From Chlamydiota bacterium (GTDB taxonomy: Bacteria; Chlamydiota; Chlamydiia; Chlamydiales; JAAZZY01), in NCBI GenBank assembly GCA_022601335.1, contig JAJACV010000048.1, positions 1-34,876 of the forward strand: 34,876 nucleotides of DNA, written 5' to 3'. A program made the translations under genes and the position numbers. The notes under the pieces were generated by a model. The model was given only the letters and a program-made list of their open reading frames with translations. It was not told where the DNA came from and did not search any database. Below are positions 24,694 through 33,823 of this stretch, one piece after another; position 1 is the stretch's first letter; each line of letters opens with the position of its first letter.

Positions 24694-26049
24694 ATGACAC
24701 AACTATTTGGTACGGATGGTGTGAGAGGAAGAGCCAACTCATACCCCATGAATGTAGAAACAACATTGGCATTAGGCAGAGCTTTTGGTATTTGGCTTAA
24801 AAGGGATTCTTCTGAACGAACTCGAGTCGTTGTTGGAAAAGATACACGGCTCTCTTGTTATATTTTTGAAAATGCGCTGATTGCCGGTCTTTGTTCTATG
24901 GGTATTGATACCTTAATGGTTGGGCCTTTGCCAACACCGGGTGTTGCATTTATTACTAGAGCTTATCGAGCAGATGCTGGAATCGTCATTTCAGCGTCAC
25001 ATAATTCTTATAGGGATAATGGGATTAAATTTTTTTCTGCAGAAGGGTATAAATTTCCAGATTCTTTGGAGAAAACAATAGAAGACTTAGTAAAAGCTAA
25101 GAATTTTGAAAAACATCTGCCTCCTGATTCGCAAATAGGCAAAAACAGCAAAATTGATGATGCGAATGGACGTTATATTGAATTTGCAAAAGCAACACTT
25201 CCTAGACGATTTTCATTCAAGGGCATTCGAGTTGTACTAGATTGTGCCAATGGAGCTGCTTTTCGTGTCGCACCGTTGACTTTTAAAGAGCTGGATGCAG
25301 AGGTTTTTGCCGAGAGCAACACTCCTAATGGAATTAATATCAATGAGCGTTGTGGGACTCTTCATCTTGAAAGTTTACAAAAATCTGTTCTTGAAAGAAG
25401 AGCTGATGTAGGTATCGCTTTTGACGGCGATGCAGACCGCGTTATCATGGTCGATGAAAAAGCCAATATTGTTGATGGAGATGTTATTTTAGCCATTTGT
25501 GCGTATGACTTAAAGCAAAAAGGGGAGCTCCAAAATAATACAGTTGTGGGTACTGTCATGAGTAATTTTGGCTTTATTAAATCAATGAATGATTTAGGAA
25601 TTGAAGTGATTCAATCCAAAGTCGGAGATCGTTATGTCATTCAAGATATGCTTGAACATAGGAGCAATCTTGGAGGAGAGCAAAGTGGACATCTTATTTT
25701 TTTAGACCATAATACAACTGGAGATGGTCTTGTTTCTGCTTTGCAGGTTTTACGTATTATGAAAGAGAGAGGCAAAAGTCTTTCAGAATTGGCAAGTATC
25801 ATGACTCGTTATCCCCAAGTAATTTTAAATATCAAGGTTTCCTCAAAACCTGAAATTGATGAAATACCAGGGCTTAATGGTGCCATACAAAATATCGAAA
25901 AAAATCTTCAAGACAAAGGGAGAGTTTTAGTGCGATACTCAGGAACAGAAAATGTCTGTCGCATCATGCTTGAAGGACCCAATACAACTTTTTGTCAAAA
26001 GTATGCTTGTTCTCTGGGAGATATTATCAAAGCTCAAATAGGAATGTAA
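24694..26049 (+). CDS. glmM: Phosphoglucosamine mutase
   Basis: 451 residues. GlmM converts glucosamine-6-phosphate to glucosamine-1-phosphate for UDP-GlcNAc, the precursor of peptidoglycan and lipid A. The start MTQLFGTDGVRGRAN, the phosphoserine loop ISASHN with the active serine at residue 102, the metal-binding DGDADR, the GGEQSGH sugar loop and the C-terminal RYSGTEN phosphate site are all present. It is divergent from pcnB across 218 bases and lies two bases before glmS, whose product makes its substrate, so the two are one operon. Confidence 0.97.
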   Translation: MTQLFGTDGVRGRANSYPMNVETTLALGRAFGIWLKRDSSERTRVVVGKDTRLSCYIFENALIAGLCSMGIDTLMVGPLPTPGVAFITRAYRADAGIVISASHNSYRDNGIKFFSAEGYKFPDSLEKTIEDLVKAKNFEKHLPPDSQIGKNSKIDDANGRYIEFAKATLPRRFSFKGIRVVLDCANGAAFRVAPLTFKELDAEVFAESNTPNGININERCGTLHLESLQKSVLERRADVGIAFDGDADRVIMVDEKANIVDGDVILAICAYDLKQKGELQNNTVVGTVMSNFGFIKSMNDLGIEVIQSKVGDRYVIQDMLEHRSNLGGEQSGHLIFLDHNTTGDGLVSALQVLRIMKERGKSLSELASIMTRYPQVILNIKVSSKPEIDEIPGLNGAIQNIEKNLQDKGRVLVRYSGTENVCRIMLEGPNTTFCQKYACSLGDIIKAQIGM

Positions 26050-26051
26050 GT

Positions 26052-27878
26052 ATGTGTGGAATATTTGGATATGTAGGTAATAAAAAAGCCATTCCCATTG
26101 TTTTAGAGGGGCTGAAGACTTTAGAATACAGGGGATATGACTCTGCAGGTGTTGCTGGGATTAGCCAAGGAAAAACTTTGTTCTACAAAGACAAAGGTAA
26201 AATAGGTCATTTAGCTAAGCTCCTTGAAAAAAAGCGGCTTGAAGTAGAAGCTGCGATTGCTCATACGCGATGGGCTACACACGGAAAGGTCAATTCGCTA
26301 AACGCTCATCCACATTTTGATGCGCATGAAACTTTGGCTATTGTTCACAATGGAATTATTGAAAATTTTCAAAAATTAAAATCAGATTTAGTAGCACAAG
26401 GTATCGCTTTTGTCAGTGAAACAGATTCCGAAGTGATAGCGCAACTTTTTGCCTTTCATTTTCAAGGCAATCTTAAACAGACTTTGCTAAAAATACTTCC
26501 TCTTCTAGAAGGCTCGTTTGCCATTGCTGGAGTACATAGAAATTTTCCTAAAGATATTTTTGTGGCCTGTAAAAATAGTCCCTTAGCTATAGGGGTTGGA
26601 GAGAGTGAGTATTTTGTTTCATCTGATGTGAATGGTTTTTTAAAGTACACAAACAAAGTAATCTTCTTGGAAAACCATGAAATTGGTTTGATTCAGCCCA
26701 GTGGTTTGAAAATTTATAATGAGAAAGGTGAAATCGTTGCTAAACAAACGGAATCCATTACAAGCAAAATAGAAGAAATTTCTAAGCTGCATTACCCGCA
26801 CTTCACCCTAAAAGAAATTTATGATCAGCCTGAATCCATAAACCGTCTTTTTAAAAATAGATTCGAAGAAGAGTTTGGAGCCATCTGTTTAAAGGATATG
26901 GGAATTGATGAAGAAACCTTTATGGAAACTTCAAGGATTCTTATTTTAGCCTGTGGGACGTCGTGGCATGCGGGCTCTGTTGGCGCCTACCTCTTTGAAT
27001 CCCTTTCTCGAATACCAACGCAAGTCGAAATTTCTTCTGAATTTCGCTATAAAAATCCTATTGTTATGAAAGATACCCTAGTTATTGCAATTAGCCAGTC
27101 CGGAGAAACTGCGGATACTTTAGCTGCTGTACATGAGCTGAAAGCAAAGGGAGCTAAGGTCATCGCTGTATGTAATAGAGAGGGCTCAGAACTCTCAAGG
27201 CTCTCTGACCACACATTGTTTATCCAAGCGGGTCCCGAAATAGGGGTTTGTTCAACAAAAGCTTTTACAAATCAAGTGGTTCTTTTGTCATTATTAGCTC
27301 TGCACCTAGGCCGTATGCATCATTTAAGTAAAGAAGAGGGAATTCACTTTATCCGGGAAATTAAAAAATTGCCTGGCCTGGTTTCAGAAGTCTTGAGTTG
27401 TGCTGATGAAATTCATGTTCTTGCTAAAAAATATAATCACTTTACTCATTTTTTCTTTATAGGAAGAAGTTACATGTACCCAACGAGTCTAGAAGCGGCT
27501 CTGAAGCTTAAAGAAATGTCATATATTCATGCCCAAGCTTATCCTGCAGGAGAACTCAAACATGGTCCCATCGCGTTGATAGATTCTAATTGCCCGACAG
27601 TCGCTTTATTTGGAAACAAACACACTTTTTCTAAGCTGTTGAGTAATATGATGGAAATCAAAGCAAGAGAAGGTCCTATTTTAGCTTTTGCTCCTCGAGG
27701 CTTTGATGAAGTGAGCTCAATTGTCGATGATGTATTTTGGTTGCCAGACACTTGTGATGAGTTCGCCTCCATTCCAACATCAGTGGCTCTGCAGCTTTTT
27801 TCCTATTATATGGCTCTAGAAAGGGGATGTGATATTGACCAGCCTCGTAACTTAGCCAAATCTGTTACGGTGGAGTAA
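26052..27878 (+). CDS. glmS: Glutamine-fructose-6-phosphate aminotransferase (isomerizing)
   Basis: 608 residues from ATG 26052. This start is fixed because the enzyme needs cysteine right after the initiator Met (MCGIFGYVG); the Cys is the glutaminase nucleophile. The N-terminal class II amidotransferase domain (to about 220) has the TRWATHG and NGIIEN motifs. Two SIS domains follow, with CGTSWHAG and ISQSGETADT, and the C terminus ends DQPRNLAKSVTVE as in all GlmS proteins. It produces glucosamine-6-phosphate, the first step toward UDP-GlcNAc. No glmS ribozyme is visible upstream, as expected outside Gram-positives. It overlaps tyrP by one base. Confidence 0.98.
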   Translation: MCGIFGYVGNKKAIPIVLEGLKTLEYRGYDSAGVAGISQGKTLFYKDKGKIGHLAKLLEKKRLEVEAAIAHTRWATHGKVNSLNAHPHFDAHETLAIVHNGIIENFQKLKSDLVAQGIAFVSETDSEVIAQLFAFHFQGNLKQTLLKILPLLEGSFAIAGVHRNFPKDIFVACKNSPLAIGVGESEYFVSSDVNGFLKYTNKVIFLENHEIGLIQPSGLKIYNEKGEIVAKQTESITSKIEEISKLHYPHFTLKEIYDQPESINRLFKNRFEEEFGAICLKDMGIDEETFMETSRILILACGTSWHAGSVGAYLFESLSRIPTQVEISSEFRYKNPIVMKDTLVIAISQSGETADTLAAVHELKAKGAKVIAVCNREGSELSRLSDHTLFIQAGPEIGVCSTKAFTNQVVLLSLLALHLGRMHHLSKEEGIHFIREIKKLPGLVSEVLSCADEIHVLAKKYNHFTHFFFIGRSYMYPTSLEAALKLKEMSYIHAQAYPAGELKHGPIALIDSNCPTVALFGNKHTFSKLLSNMMEIKAREGPILAFAPRGFDEVSSIVDDVFWLPDTCDEFASIPTSVALQLFSYYMALERGCDIDQPRNLAKSVTVE

Positions 27879-29071
27879 TGCTTAAACATAGACATATTAT
27901 AGGAAGTATTCTCCTTGTTGCGGGAACCTCTATTGGGGGAGGAATGTTGGCTCTGCCAATCCTTACAAGTCTTGGAGGCTTTTTCCCATCTATTATTATC
28001 TACCTAATAACATGGATTTTTATGGCAGCAACAGGGCTGCTTTATTTAGAAATGTGTATTTGGATGGATAAAGAGACAAACCTTGTAAGTTTGGCTCGAA
28101 AGACACTAGGTCCATTCGGATATTATTTTACCTGGGTAATCTATTTATTTTTCTTTTACTGCTTAACAGTCGCCTATGTTGTAGGAACACAAAACTTTTT
28201 GGATTTCTTTTTCAATCAAGCTATGAATCGATGGGTTTCGTCCGGAGTTTTTGCTCTTATGTTTGTTCCTATTATTTATCTTGGAGCTAGAGCGGTTGAG
28301 AATGTAAATAATTTATTTATGTTTGGTCTGATACTGACTTATATCCTATTTGTGATCATGGGTGTACCCCATATTCAATTTGAGCGCTTGCTCGATTCCA
28401 ATTTTAAATACGCATTTGTTGCATTCCCTGTTATTTTTACAGCGTTTGGTTATCAAGGAGTGGTTCCAAGTTTAACGTTTTATTTGAAAAAGAATGTCTC
28501 TGTAATTAGATGGACAATTCTAATAGGAAGCTTCATCCCTTTTATCATATATATCTTTTGGGAAGGTTTAGTGCTGGGCATCATTCCTAAATCCAATTTG
28601 CAAGAAGCACTAGCTTTAGGAGAAAACGCGATTTATCCCTTTAGGGTTATATTAGGTAACCAACGGATCACGATAATGGGAGAATGCTTTGCATTTTTTG
28701 CCCTAGCATCCTCACTTCTAGGTGTTACTTTAGGTTTACGTGATTTTTTAGCAGATGGTTTAAAAATTCAAAAAAATTCGAGAGGACGCTTGATCCTTTG
28801 TGGTATTATTTTTATTCCTCCGATCATCATTTCTATTTATTTTCCAAATATTTTTTTGGCCGCTTTAGGACTTGCAGGGGGCATTGGTTCCGCTCTAATT
28901 TTAGGCCTATTGCCTATTTTAATGGTCTGGTCAAAAAGATATGTTCTTAAAGAAAATGGAGGGGAATACCAAGTGATGGGAGGGAAACCATATCTTATTA
29001 TTCTAGGACTCTTTGCAATCTTTGAAATTACTTTTGTTGCCTTCTACTCCTTTGGCTGGTTGAAGCTTTAG
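27878..29071 (+). CDS. tyrP: Aromatic amino acid permease, TyrP type (copy 2)
   Basis: 397 residues; its ATG shares one base with the glmS stop (TAATG), so it is translationally coupled. Helix 1 carries GTSIGGGMLALPI; eleven hydrophobic segments follow, as in the HAAAP family. The place after glmS matches the chlamydial tyrP site, where, as I recall, Chlamydia species carry one or two tandem copies. The paralogue here lies instead behind rpsJ. The two proteins align throughout, including LADGLKIQKNSRGR against MADGFKIKKSGRGK, so both are probably active aromatic amino acid importers. Confidence 0.94.
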   Translation: MLKHRHIIGSILLVAGTSIGGGMLALPILTSLGGFFPSIIIYLITWIFMAATGLLYLEMCIWMDKETNLVSLARKTLGPFGYYFTWVIYLFFFYCLTVAYVVGTQNFLDFFFNQAMNRWVSSGVFALMFVPIIYLGARAVENVNNLFMFGLILTYILFVIMGVPHIQFERLLDSNFKYAFVAFPVIFTAFGYQGVVPSLTFYLKKNVSVIRWTILIGSFIPFIIYIFWEGLVLGIIPKSNLQEALALGENAIYPFRVILGNQRITIMGECFAFFALASSLLGVTLGLRDFLADGLKIQKNSRGRLILCGIIFIPPIIISIYFPNIFLAALGLAGGIGSALILGLLPILMVWSKRYVLKENGGEYQVMGGKPYLIILGLFAIFEITFVAFYSFGWLKL

Positions 29072-29116
29072 AGGAAGAAAGTCTATCAAATAAATAATTG
29101 ATAAAAGAAGAATATA

Positions 29117-29145
29117 TTGAATTTGTTTCTATTTTTTGCTAAACT
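29117..29145 (+). promoter_or_regulatory. Candidate promoter of the BAX inhibitor-like gene
   Basis: TTGAAT (29117-29122), a 17-base spacer and TAAACT (29140-29145), four of six matches each. It lies 34 bases before the ATG at 29180 in the 108-base gap after tyrP and is the best-spaced pair there. Confidence 0.4.
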
Positions 29146-29179
29146 GAGCACGATACGAAATTAACATAGGATATTGACT

Positions 29180-29902
29180 ATGGCATACAATGATCGAATT
29201 ACAATAAAGCCTCAGTCTGGAGTGGGTCAGGTAAATACCTTTGCAACCCAAGTCTATGGCTGGATGACAGCAGGTCTTGCTCTCACAGCTTTTGTAGCGT
29301 GGTTTATTTACAAAACAGGACTCTATCATGCTGTTCTGCCGTTTTGGTGGATCACTGCCATTGGAACCTTTGCAATAGCAATGACCATTTCTTCGAGATT
29401 AAATCAAATTTCATTTTCAGGTTTAGCCACTCTTTTTTTAGCTTATTCTGCTCTTGAAGGAGTCTTTTTTGGAAGTGTTCTTCCTGGATTTGCCGCCGCG
29501 TTTGGAGGGCAAATTATATGGACTGCTTTTGGTAGCGCTTCTCTCATTTTTGCCATTGCAGTAGCTTATGGAGTCTTTACAAAATCGGATATGACTTCAC
29601 TTGGCCGTATTCTATCTATAGGTGTTATTGGTTTAGTCGCAGTCACTCTACTCTATATGGTGCTTTCCCTTTTTATGCCTATGACAGGAATGATGCTGAT
29701 TATTTCATACCTAGGGCTGATGATTTTTGTGGGCTTAACAGCTTATGATGCCAATCAAATTAGAAAAATGAGCTCGCAGGTAGATGGATATTCTGTAATG
29801 TCCTGTAAACTATCCTTAATTATGGCCTTACGAATGTATATTAATGTCATTATGGTCTTTTGGTACCTTCTTCAAATTTTCTCATCTTCAAGTAGGAGAT
29901 AA
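29180..29902 (+). CDS. BAX inhibitor-1/YccA family membrane protein
   Basis: 240 residues from ATG 29180; TTG two codons earlier is unlikely, and AGGA stands about nine bases upstream. Seven hydrophobic segments, the early QVYGWMTAGLALTAFVAW and the late YLGLMIFVGLTAYDANQIR mark the TMBIM (BI-1/YccA) family. Bacterial members are inner-membrane proteins linked to calcium leak or to control of the FtsH protease. The C-terminal DAN and the LMALRMYINVI helix carry the conserved acidic and small residues. Chlamydia has a yccA-labelled gene at the same place between tyrP and ftsY. A terminator-like hairpin follows. Confidence 0.9.
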   Translation: MAYNDRITIKPQSGVGQVNTFATQVYGWMTAGLALTAFVAWFIYKTGLYHAVLPFWWITAIGTFAIAMTISSRLNQISFSGLATLFLAYSALEGVFFGSVLPGFAAAFGGQIIWTAFGSASLIFAIAVAYGVFTKSDMTSLGRILSIGVIGLVAVTLLYMVLSLFMPMTGMMLIISYLGLMIFVGLTAYDANQIRKMSSQVDGYSVMSCKLSLIMALRMYINVIMVFWYLLQIFSSSSRR

Positions 29903-29947
29903 CTAAAGCATTTGTTTATAAAAGGTTAAAAAAGCCCCTTTACAATT

Positions 29948-29988
29948 AAAGCTCCCATTTCTATTAGGAATTTAAGGGAGCTTTTTTT
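29948..29988 (+). terminator. Terminator-like hairpin that also contains the ribosome binding site of the next gene
   Basis: AAAGCTCCC (29948-29956) pairs perfectly with GGGAGCTTT (29976-29984) across a 19-base loop, then the T-run continues to 29988 and touches the ATG at 29989. Nine pairs, three of them C-G next to the loop, plus the T-run fit a rho-independent terminator for the upstream gene. The right arm also holds AAGGGAG, a strong Shine-Dalgarno eight bases before the next start. When the hairpin forms, that site is hidden. A TACAAT box at 29941-29946 could start a transcript near 29953 that lacks half of the left arm. Confidence 0.75.
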
Positions 29989-30792
29989 ATGCCATTTGCA
30001 GAAGTCAATACGCAGAAAATCTTTTATGAAATCGAGGGAGATGGAGAAACAATTGTTTTAATCCATGACCTTCTGGAAGATCACTTGCACTGGAAATCAA
30101 TCCAAAAAGAACTTTCTAAAGAGTTTAGAGTGCTTACTTTAGATTTAAGAGGGGCGGGGCAAAGTAGTATTCCAAAAGAGGAATTTACTGTAGAAGATAT
30201 GGCTAAAGATGTTTTAGCTCTTACAGACCATCTTAAAATAGAGAAGTTTCATCTGATAGGAGATTCTCTTGGAGGATGTGTGGCTCAAATGATTGCTTAT
30301 AAACATCCAGAAAGTGTTCTCAAAATGATTTTGAGTAATTCATATCTAAAAATTTCTAATTCAACAACTTGGTTTTTAGAGACTTTAGATGATTTATTTA
30401 AATCGAGTCTTTCTTACTCTGAAATCTATAAATTAGCTTTACCTTGGTTCTTCTCGTCCTGGTTTTTGGAGTTTGAAGAGGCTATAAAAGATCTCTTAAA
30501 AGAGATCAAAAATAGGAAGTACCCCACTAAATCCAAAGGATTTCATTTAATTTTTGAAGCTCTCAAAAAGTTTGACTCAACAAGATGGGTGAGTAAAATA
30601 AAAGCTGAAACATTATTGATTATTGGGGAAGAAGACCTTTTTTGTCTTTTTAAAGAAAGTAGAGCTTTATTAACGAAATTAAAAGAACACAAAGTGGAAC
30701 TGTTTTCTGGAGGACATAAATCCAAGTTAGAAAGTCCCACTCGTTATTTGGAAATAACAAAGAGTTTTTTGAAGAAAGATGAGGAGCTATGA
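29989..30792 (+). CDS. Alpha/beta-fold hydrolase
   Basis: 267 residues from ATG 29989. It begins MPFAEVNTQKIFYEIEG, the normal start of the haloalkane dehalogenase-like/3-oxoadipate enol-lactonase group. HDLLEDHLHW occupies the oxyanion HG-like region, DLRGAGQSS follows, the nucleophile is in GDSLGG (serine near 94), and late acid and histidine candidates are GEEDLF and SGGHKSKLE. No signal peptide is seen. The substrate is unknown. Its ribosome binding site is inside a hairpin (see 29948-29988). The 3' end overlaps convergent ftsY by six bases. Confidence 0.87.
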   Translation: MPFAEVNTQKIFYEIEGDGETIVLIHDLLEDHLHWKSIQKELSKEFRVLTLDLRGAGQSSIPKEEFTVEDMAKDVLALTDHLKIEKFHLIGDSLGGCVAQMIAYKHPESVLKMILSNSYLKISNSTTWFLETLDDLFKSSLSYSEIYKLALPWFFSSWFLEFEEAIKDLLKEIKNRKYPTKSKGFHLIFEALKKFDSTRWVSKIKAETLLIIGEEDLFCLFKESRALLTKLKEHKVELFSGGHKSKLESPTRYLEITKSFLKKDEEL

Positions 30793-31686
30793 GAACAGCT
30801 CGTCTACAAAAGCATTTGGATCAAAAATTTTGAGGTCGTCAACTTTTTCTCCAACACCGACAAACTTGATGGGTATTTGAATTTCTTTCTGAATAGGAAC
30901 AACAACACCACCTCGGGAACTACCATCTAACTTTGTGAGTATTAATCCTGTAAGAGGAGTGTGCTCATGAAAGACTTTAGCTTGTTCGATGGCATTTTGA
31001 CCAATGGTTGCGTCAATAGTAAGCAGCGTTTCATGTGGTGCATCTGGGCATTGCTTTTGAAGCACTCTCTTTACTTTTTCAAGCTCTTGCATCAAATGGG
31101 TTTTTGTTTGTAAGCGTCCTGCTGTATCAATAATCAAAACATCTGCTTTTCTAGAAAGCGCCGCTGTTATGCTATCAAATGCCACAGCCGCCGGGTCGCT
31201 ACCTAATTGAGCCTTGATCAAATCGACTCCAATTTTTTTAGACCACATCTCTATTTGATCAACAGCTGCAGCTCTAAATGTATCTGCTGCAGCAAGTAAA
31301 ACTTTTTTGCCGCTCTTTTTATAGTAATTGGCGAGTTTAGCTGTCGATGTTGTTTTTCCGTTCCCATTGACTCCCACAATTAGGATCACTGTTAGTGGAG
31401 TCTTCAGTTCTAATTGGGAAGAGTATTCGCTAAGATGTGATTTGACTCGAGATTTTATATGTTTAAGTATTTCATCAGGATCAACTTTTGGATTCTTTTT
31501 GAAATTTTTTTGAATATCACTCACGATCTCTTGGCTCATTGAGCTACCTAAGTCTGCAGAATAGAGTAAGTGCTCAAGCTCCTCCAATGTATTTTCATCA
31601 ATAGATTTAGAGAAAATTTTTCGAACTCTATCCCCTAAATAAGAGCGAGTTTTTAAAAAAACTGATTTTAAAAATTTAACGACCAT
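30787..31686 (-). CDS. ftsY: Signal recognition particle receptor FtsY
   Basis: 299 residues. FtsY is the membrane-associated GTPase that docks SRP-ribosome complexes for co-translational insertion. The N domain helices (1-90) precede the G domain: P-loop GVNGNGKTTSTAKLA (105-119), DTFRAAAVDQ, DTAGR (187-191) and TKLDGSSRGG (251-260). The acidic A domain of the E. coli protein is absent, as in many compact FtsY proteins. The start has a basic, lipid-binding character (VVKFLKSVFLKTR). It is convergent with the hydrolase gene and divergent from sucC. Confidence 0.97.
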   Translation of the reverse strand: MVVKFLKSVFLKTRSYLGDRVRKIFSKSIDENTLEELEHLLYSADLGSSMSQEIVSDIQKNFKKNPKVDPDEILKHIKSRVKSHLSEYSSQLELKTPLTVILIVGVNGNGKTTSTAKLANYYKKSGKKVLLAAADTFRAAAVDQIEMWSKKIGVDLIKAQLGSDPAAVAFDSITAALSRKADVLIIDTAGRLQTKTHLMQELEKVKRVLQKQCPDAPHETLLTIDATIGQNAIEQAKVFHEHTPLTGLILTKLDGSSRGGVVVPIQKEIQIPIKFVGVGEKVDDLKIFDPNAFVDELFS

Positions 31687-31700
31687 TTTAATTAAAGGTT

Positions 31701-31729
31701 TTGAGTTGATTCAAAACGAATAATATCAC
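31701..31729 (+). promoter_or_regulatory. Candidate promoter of sucCD
   Basis: TTGAGT (31701-31706), a 17-base spacer and TATCAC (31724-31729) in the 88-base gap between ftsY and sucC, about 45 bases before the sucC ATG. Both hexamers are four of six; alternative pairs exist nearby. Confidence 0.3.
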
Positions 31730-31774
31730 ATAACCAGAATTAGGGCAGCAGTTAAATAGATCAGGGGATAGAGG

Positions 31775-32941
31775 ATGAATTTACATGAATTTCAGTCAAA
31801 AGAAATATTGATGCGCTATGGCATTCCTATTCCAAAATTTGGAGTAGCCTCTAATCCTGAAGAAGTTAAAGAAGTAATCGAAACTCTCAATCTTGACTCG
31901 GCTGTGGTCAAAATACAGGTTCATGCCGGAGGAAGGGGTAAATCGGGAGGAGTTAAATTTGCCCACTCTAAAGACGAAATCGTAGATATCTCCTCGAAGC
32001 TTATTGGGATGAAAATCGTTAATAATCAAACAGGTAAAGAAGGAATTGTAGCCCATAAAGTAATAATCACTCTGCCTTGCGAAATCAAAAAAGAGTTTTA
32101 TTGCTCTATTCTTATTGATAGAGAGACGAAAAGACCTCTACTCATCATCTCTCCTGAAGGAGGCATGGATATCGAAGAAGTTGCAGTTAAAATGCCCGAG
32201 AGTATCTTAAAAGTGCCCTTGGGGAGTGAAGGTCAATTGAAGCGCTTTCAAGTATTGTATATTTCAAAATTTATGGGGTGGACTGGAGATTTAATGAAGC
32301 AAGGAGCTTCTCTTCTTGCTAATTTAGCAAAAGCATTCTGGGAAATAGATGCTTCCTTAGTAGAAATCAATCCTCTCATTTTAGATGAGGAGAATACTCT
32401 GCAGGCTTTAGATGCTAAAATTACAATTGATGATAATGCCCTTTATCGACAAAAAGAACTGGCTGAATTTTATGACTCTACCCAAGAGTCATCGGCAGAA
32501 GTAGCTGCAAAGCAACATGACTTAGCTTATATCTCTTTAGAAGGGAATATTGCATGCATGGTCAATGGAGCTGGGCTTGCTATGGCAACTATGGATATTA
32601 TTCATCATTATGGAGGAGCTCCAGCGAACTTCTTAGACGTAGGGGGTAGTGCAGACAAAGAAAAGGTGACAGAAGGATTTAGAATCATCATGTCTGACAA
32701 AAAAGTGAAAGGTATTTTGGTAAATATTTTTGGTGGGATTATGAATTGTGCAACCATTGCAAAAGGATTAATTGCGGCAACACAAGAGCTACACTTGGAA
32801 ATTCCGATTGTTGTTCGTATGGAAGGGACCAATGTTGAAGAAGGGCGCTCTCTTCTAGAACAATCTGGATTAAAGCTCATTAATGTCAAAAGTCTTTCAG
32901 AAGCAGCTCAGACAATTGTTAAGGAAGTAAAGGAAAATTAA
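31775..32941 (+). CDS. sucC: Succinyl-CoA synthetase beta subunit (ADP-forming)
   Basis: 388 residues, standard length. With SucD it interconverts succinyl-CoA and succinate with formation of ATP or GTP in the TCA cycle. It has the ATP-grasp N-terminal half, starting [18 protein letters not shown], with the nucleotide loop [13 protein letters not shown]. The C-terminal ligase domain contains [26 protein letters not shown] and [14 protein letters not shown] lies immediately before the ATG, an unusually close spacing; the GGGGATAGAGG tract gives other pairings. It lies one base before sucD. Confidence 0.97.
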   Translation: MNLHEFQSKEILMRYGIPIPKFGVASNPEEVKEVIETLNLDSAVVKIQVHAGGRGKSGGVKFAHSKDEIVDISSKLIGMKIVNNQTGKEGIVAHKVIITLPCEIKKEFYCSILIDRETKRPLLIISPEGGMDIEEVAVKMPESILKVPLGSEGQLKRFQVLYISKFMGWTGDLMKQGASLLANLAKAFWEIDASLVEINPLILDEENTLQALDAKITIDDNALYRQKELAEFYDSTQESSAEVAAKQHDLAYISLEGNIACMVNGAGLAMATMDIIHHYGGAPANFLDVGGSADKEKVTEGFRIIMSDKKVKGILVNIFGGIMNCATIAKGLIAATQELHLEIPIVVRMEGTNVEEGRSLLEQSGLKLINVKSLSEAAQTIVKEVKEN

Positions 32942-32942
32942 T

Positions 32943-33812
32943 ATGGCAGTGCTTGTTAATAAAGATACTAAAGTCATTACTCAGGGAATTACCGGAAAAT
33001 CGGGCCTTTTTCACACTCAACAAGGGTTAGAGTATGGAACGCAGTATGTGGGGGGAGTGACTCCTGGAAAAGGGGGGCAAACGGTTCTAGATTTACCCGT
33101 TTTTGATACCGTACTTGAGGCTAAAAAAGTATTGGGATGCACAGCTACCCAGATTTTTGTACCGCCCCCTTTTGCAGCAGAATCTATTTTGGAAGCAGAA
33201 GATGCAGGAATAGAAGTCATTGTTTGTATTACTGAAGGAATACCTGTTAAAGATATGCTGGAAGTCTCCAGGGTCATGTCGATGAGTAAAACCAGTCGCC
33301 TAATTGGCCCTAATTGCCCTGGAATAATTACTCCTGGTGAATGTAAAATTGGTATTATGCCTGGCTACATTCACAAAAGAGGAAAAATTGGTATTGTATC
33401 AAGGTCTGGTACGCTCACATATGAAGCTGTTTGGCAAACAACGCAGCTTGGACTTGGCCAATCTACATGTATAGGAATCGGTGGTGATCCTCTAAATGGT
33501 ACCAATTTTATTGATGCACTCGAACTCTTTGAGGAGGACCCTGAAACTTTAGGGATTTTGATGATAGGAGAAATTGGAGGGCACGCTGAAGAAGATGCCG
33601 CTGATTGGATTAAAGCCAATTGCTCAAAACCAGTAGCGAGCTTTATTGCAGGGATGACTGCTCCTGCAGGAAAAAGAATGGGGCATGCTGGGGCCATTAT
33701 TTCTGGAGGGAAGGGAACCGCTCAAGATAAAATTGCTGCTTTAAAAAAAGCAGATGTTATTATTGCAAACACTCCAGCTGAGATGGGTGAGGCAATAAAT
33801 AAAGCGTTTTAG
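32943..33812 (+). CDS. sucD: Succinyl-CoA synthetase alpha subunit
   Basis: 289 residues. The N-terminal CoA-binding Rossmann domain starts [20 protein letters not shown], followed by GVTPGKGG. The C-terminal half has [20 protein letters not shown] and the phosphohistidine loop [14 protein letters not shown] with the active histidine at residue 248, close to His246 of E. coli. It is translated directly after sucC and probably coupled to it. The two subunits form the enzyme together; both look intact. A peptidase gene starts 11 bases after the stop. Confidence 0.97.
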   Translation: MAVLVNKDTKVITQGITGKSGLFHTQQGLEYGTQYVGGVTPGKGGQTVLDLPVFDTVLEAKKVLGCTATQIFVPPPFAAESILEAEDAGIEVIVCITEGIPVKDMLEVSRVMSMSKTSRLIGPNCPGIITPGECKIGIMPGYIHKRGKIGIVSRSGTLTYEAVWQTTQLGLGQSTCIGIGGDPLNGTNFIDALELFEEDPETLGILMIGEIGGHAEEDAADWIKANCSKPVASFIAGMTAPAGKRMGHAGAIISGGKGTAQDKIAALKKADVIIANTPAEMGEAINKAF

Positions 33813-33823
33813 AAGAGGAAAAT

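Noticed and set aside
29084..29103. TATCAA/TTGATA hairpin after tyrP copy 2 as a terminator
   Set aside because: Six A/T-rich pairs with no T-run; too weak to call.
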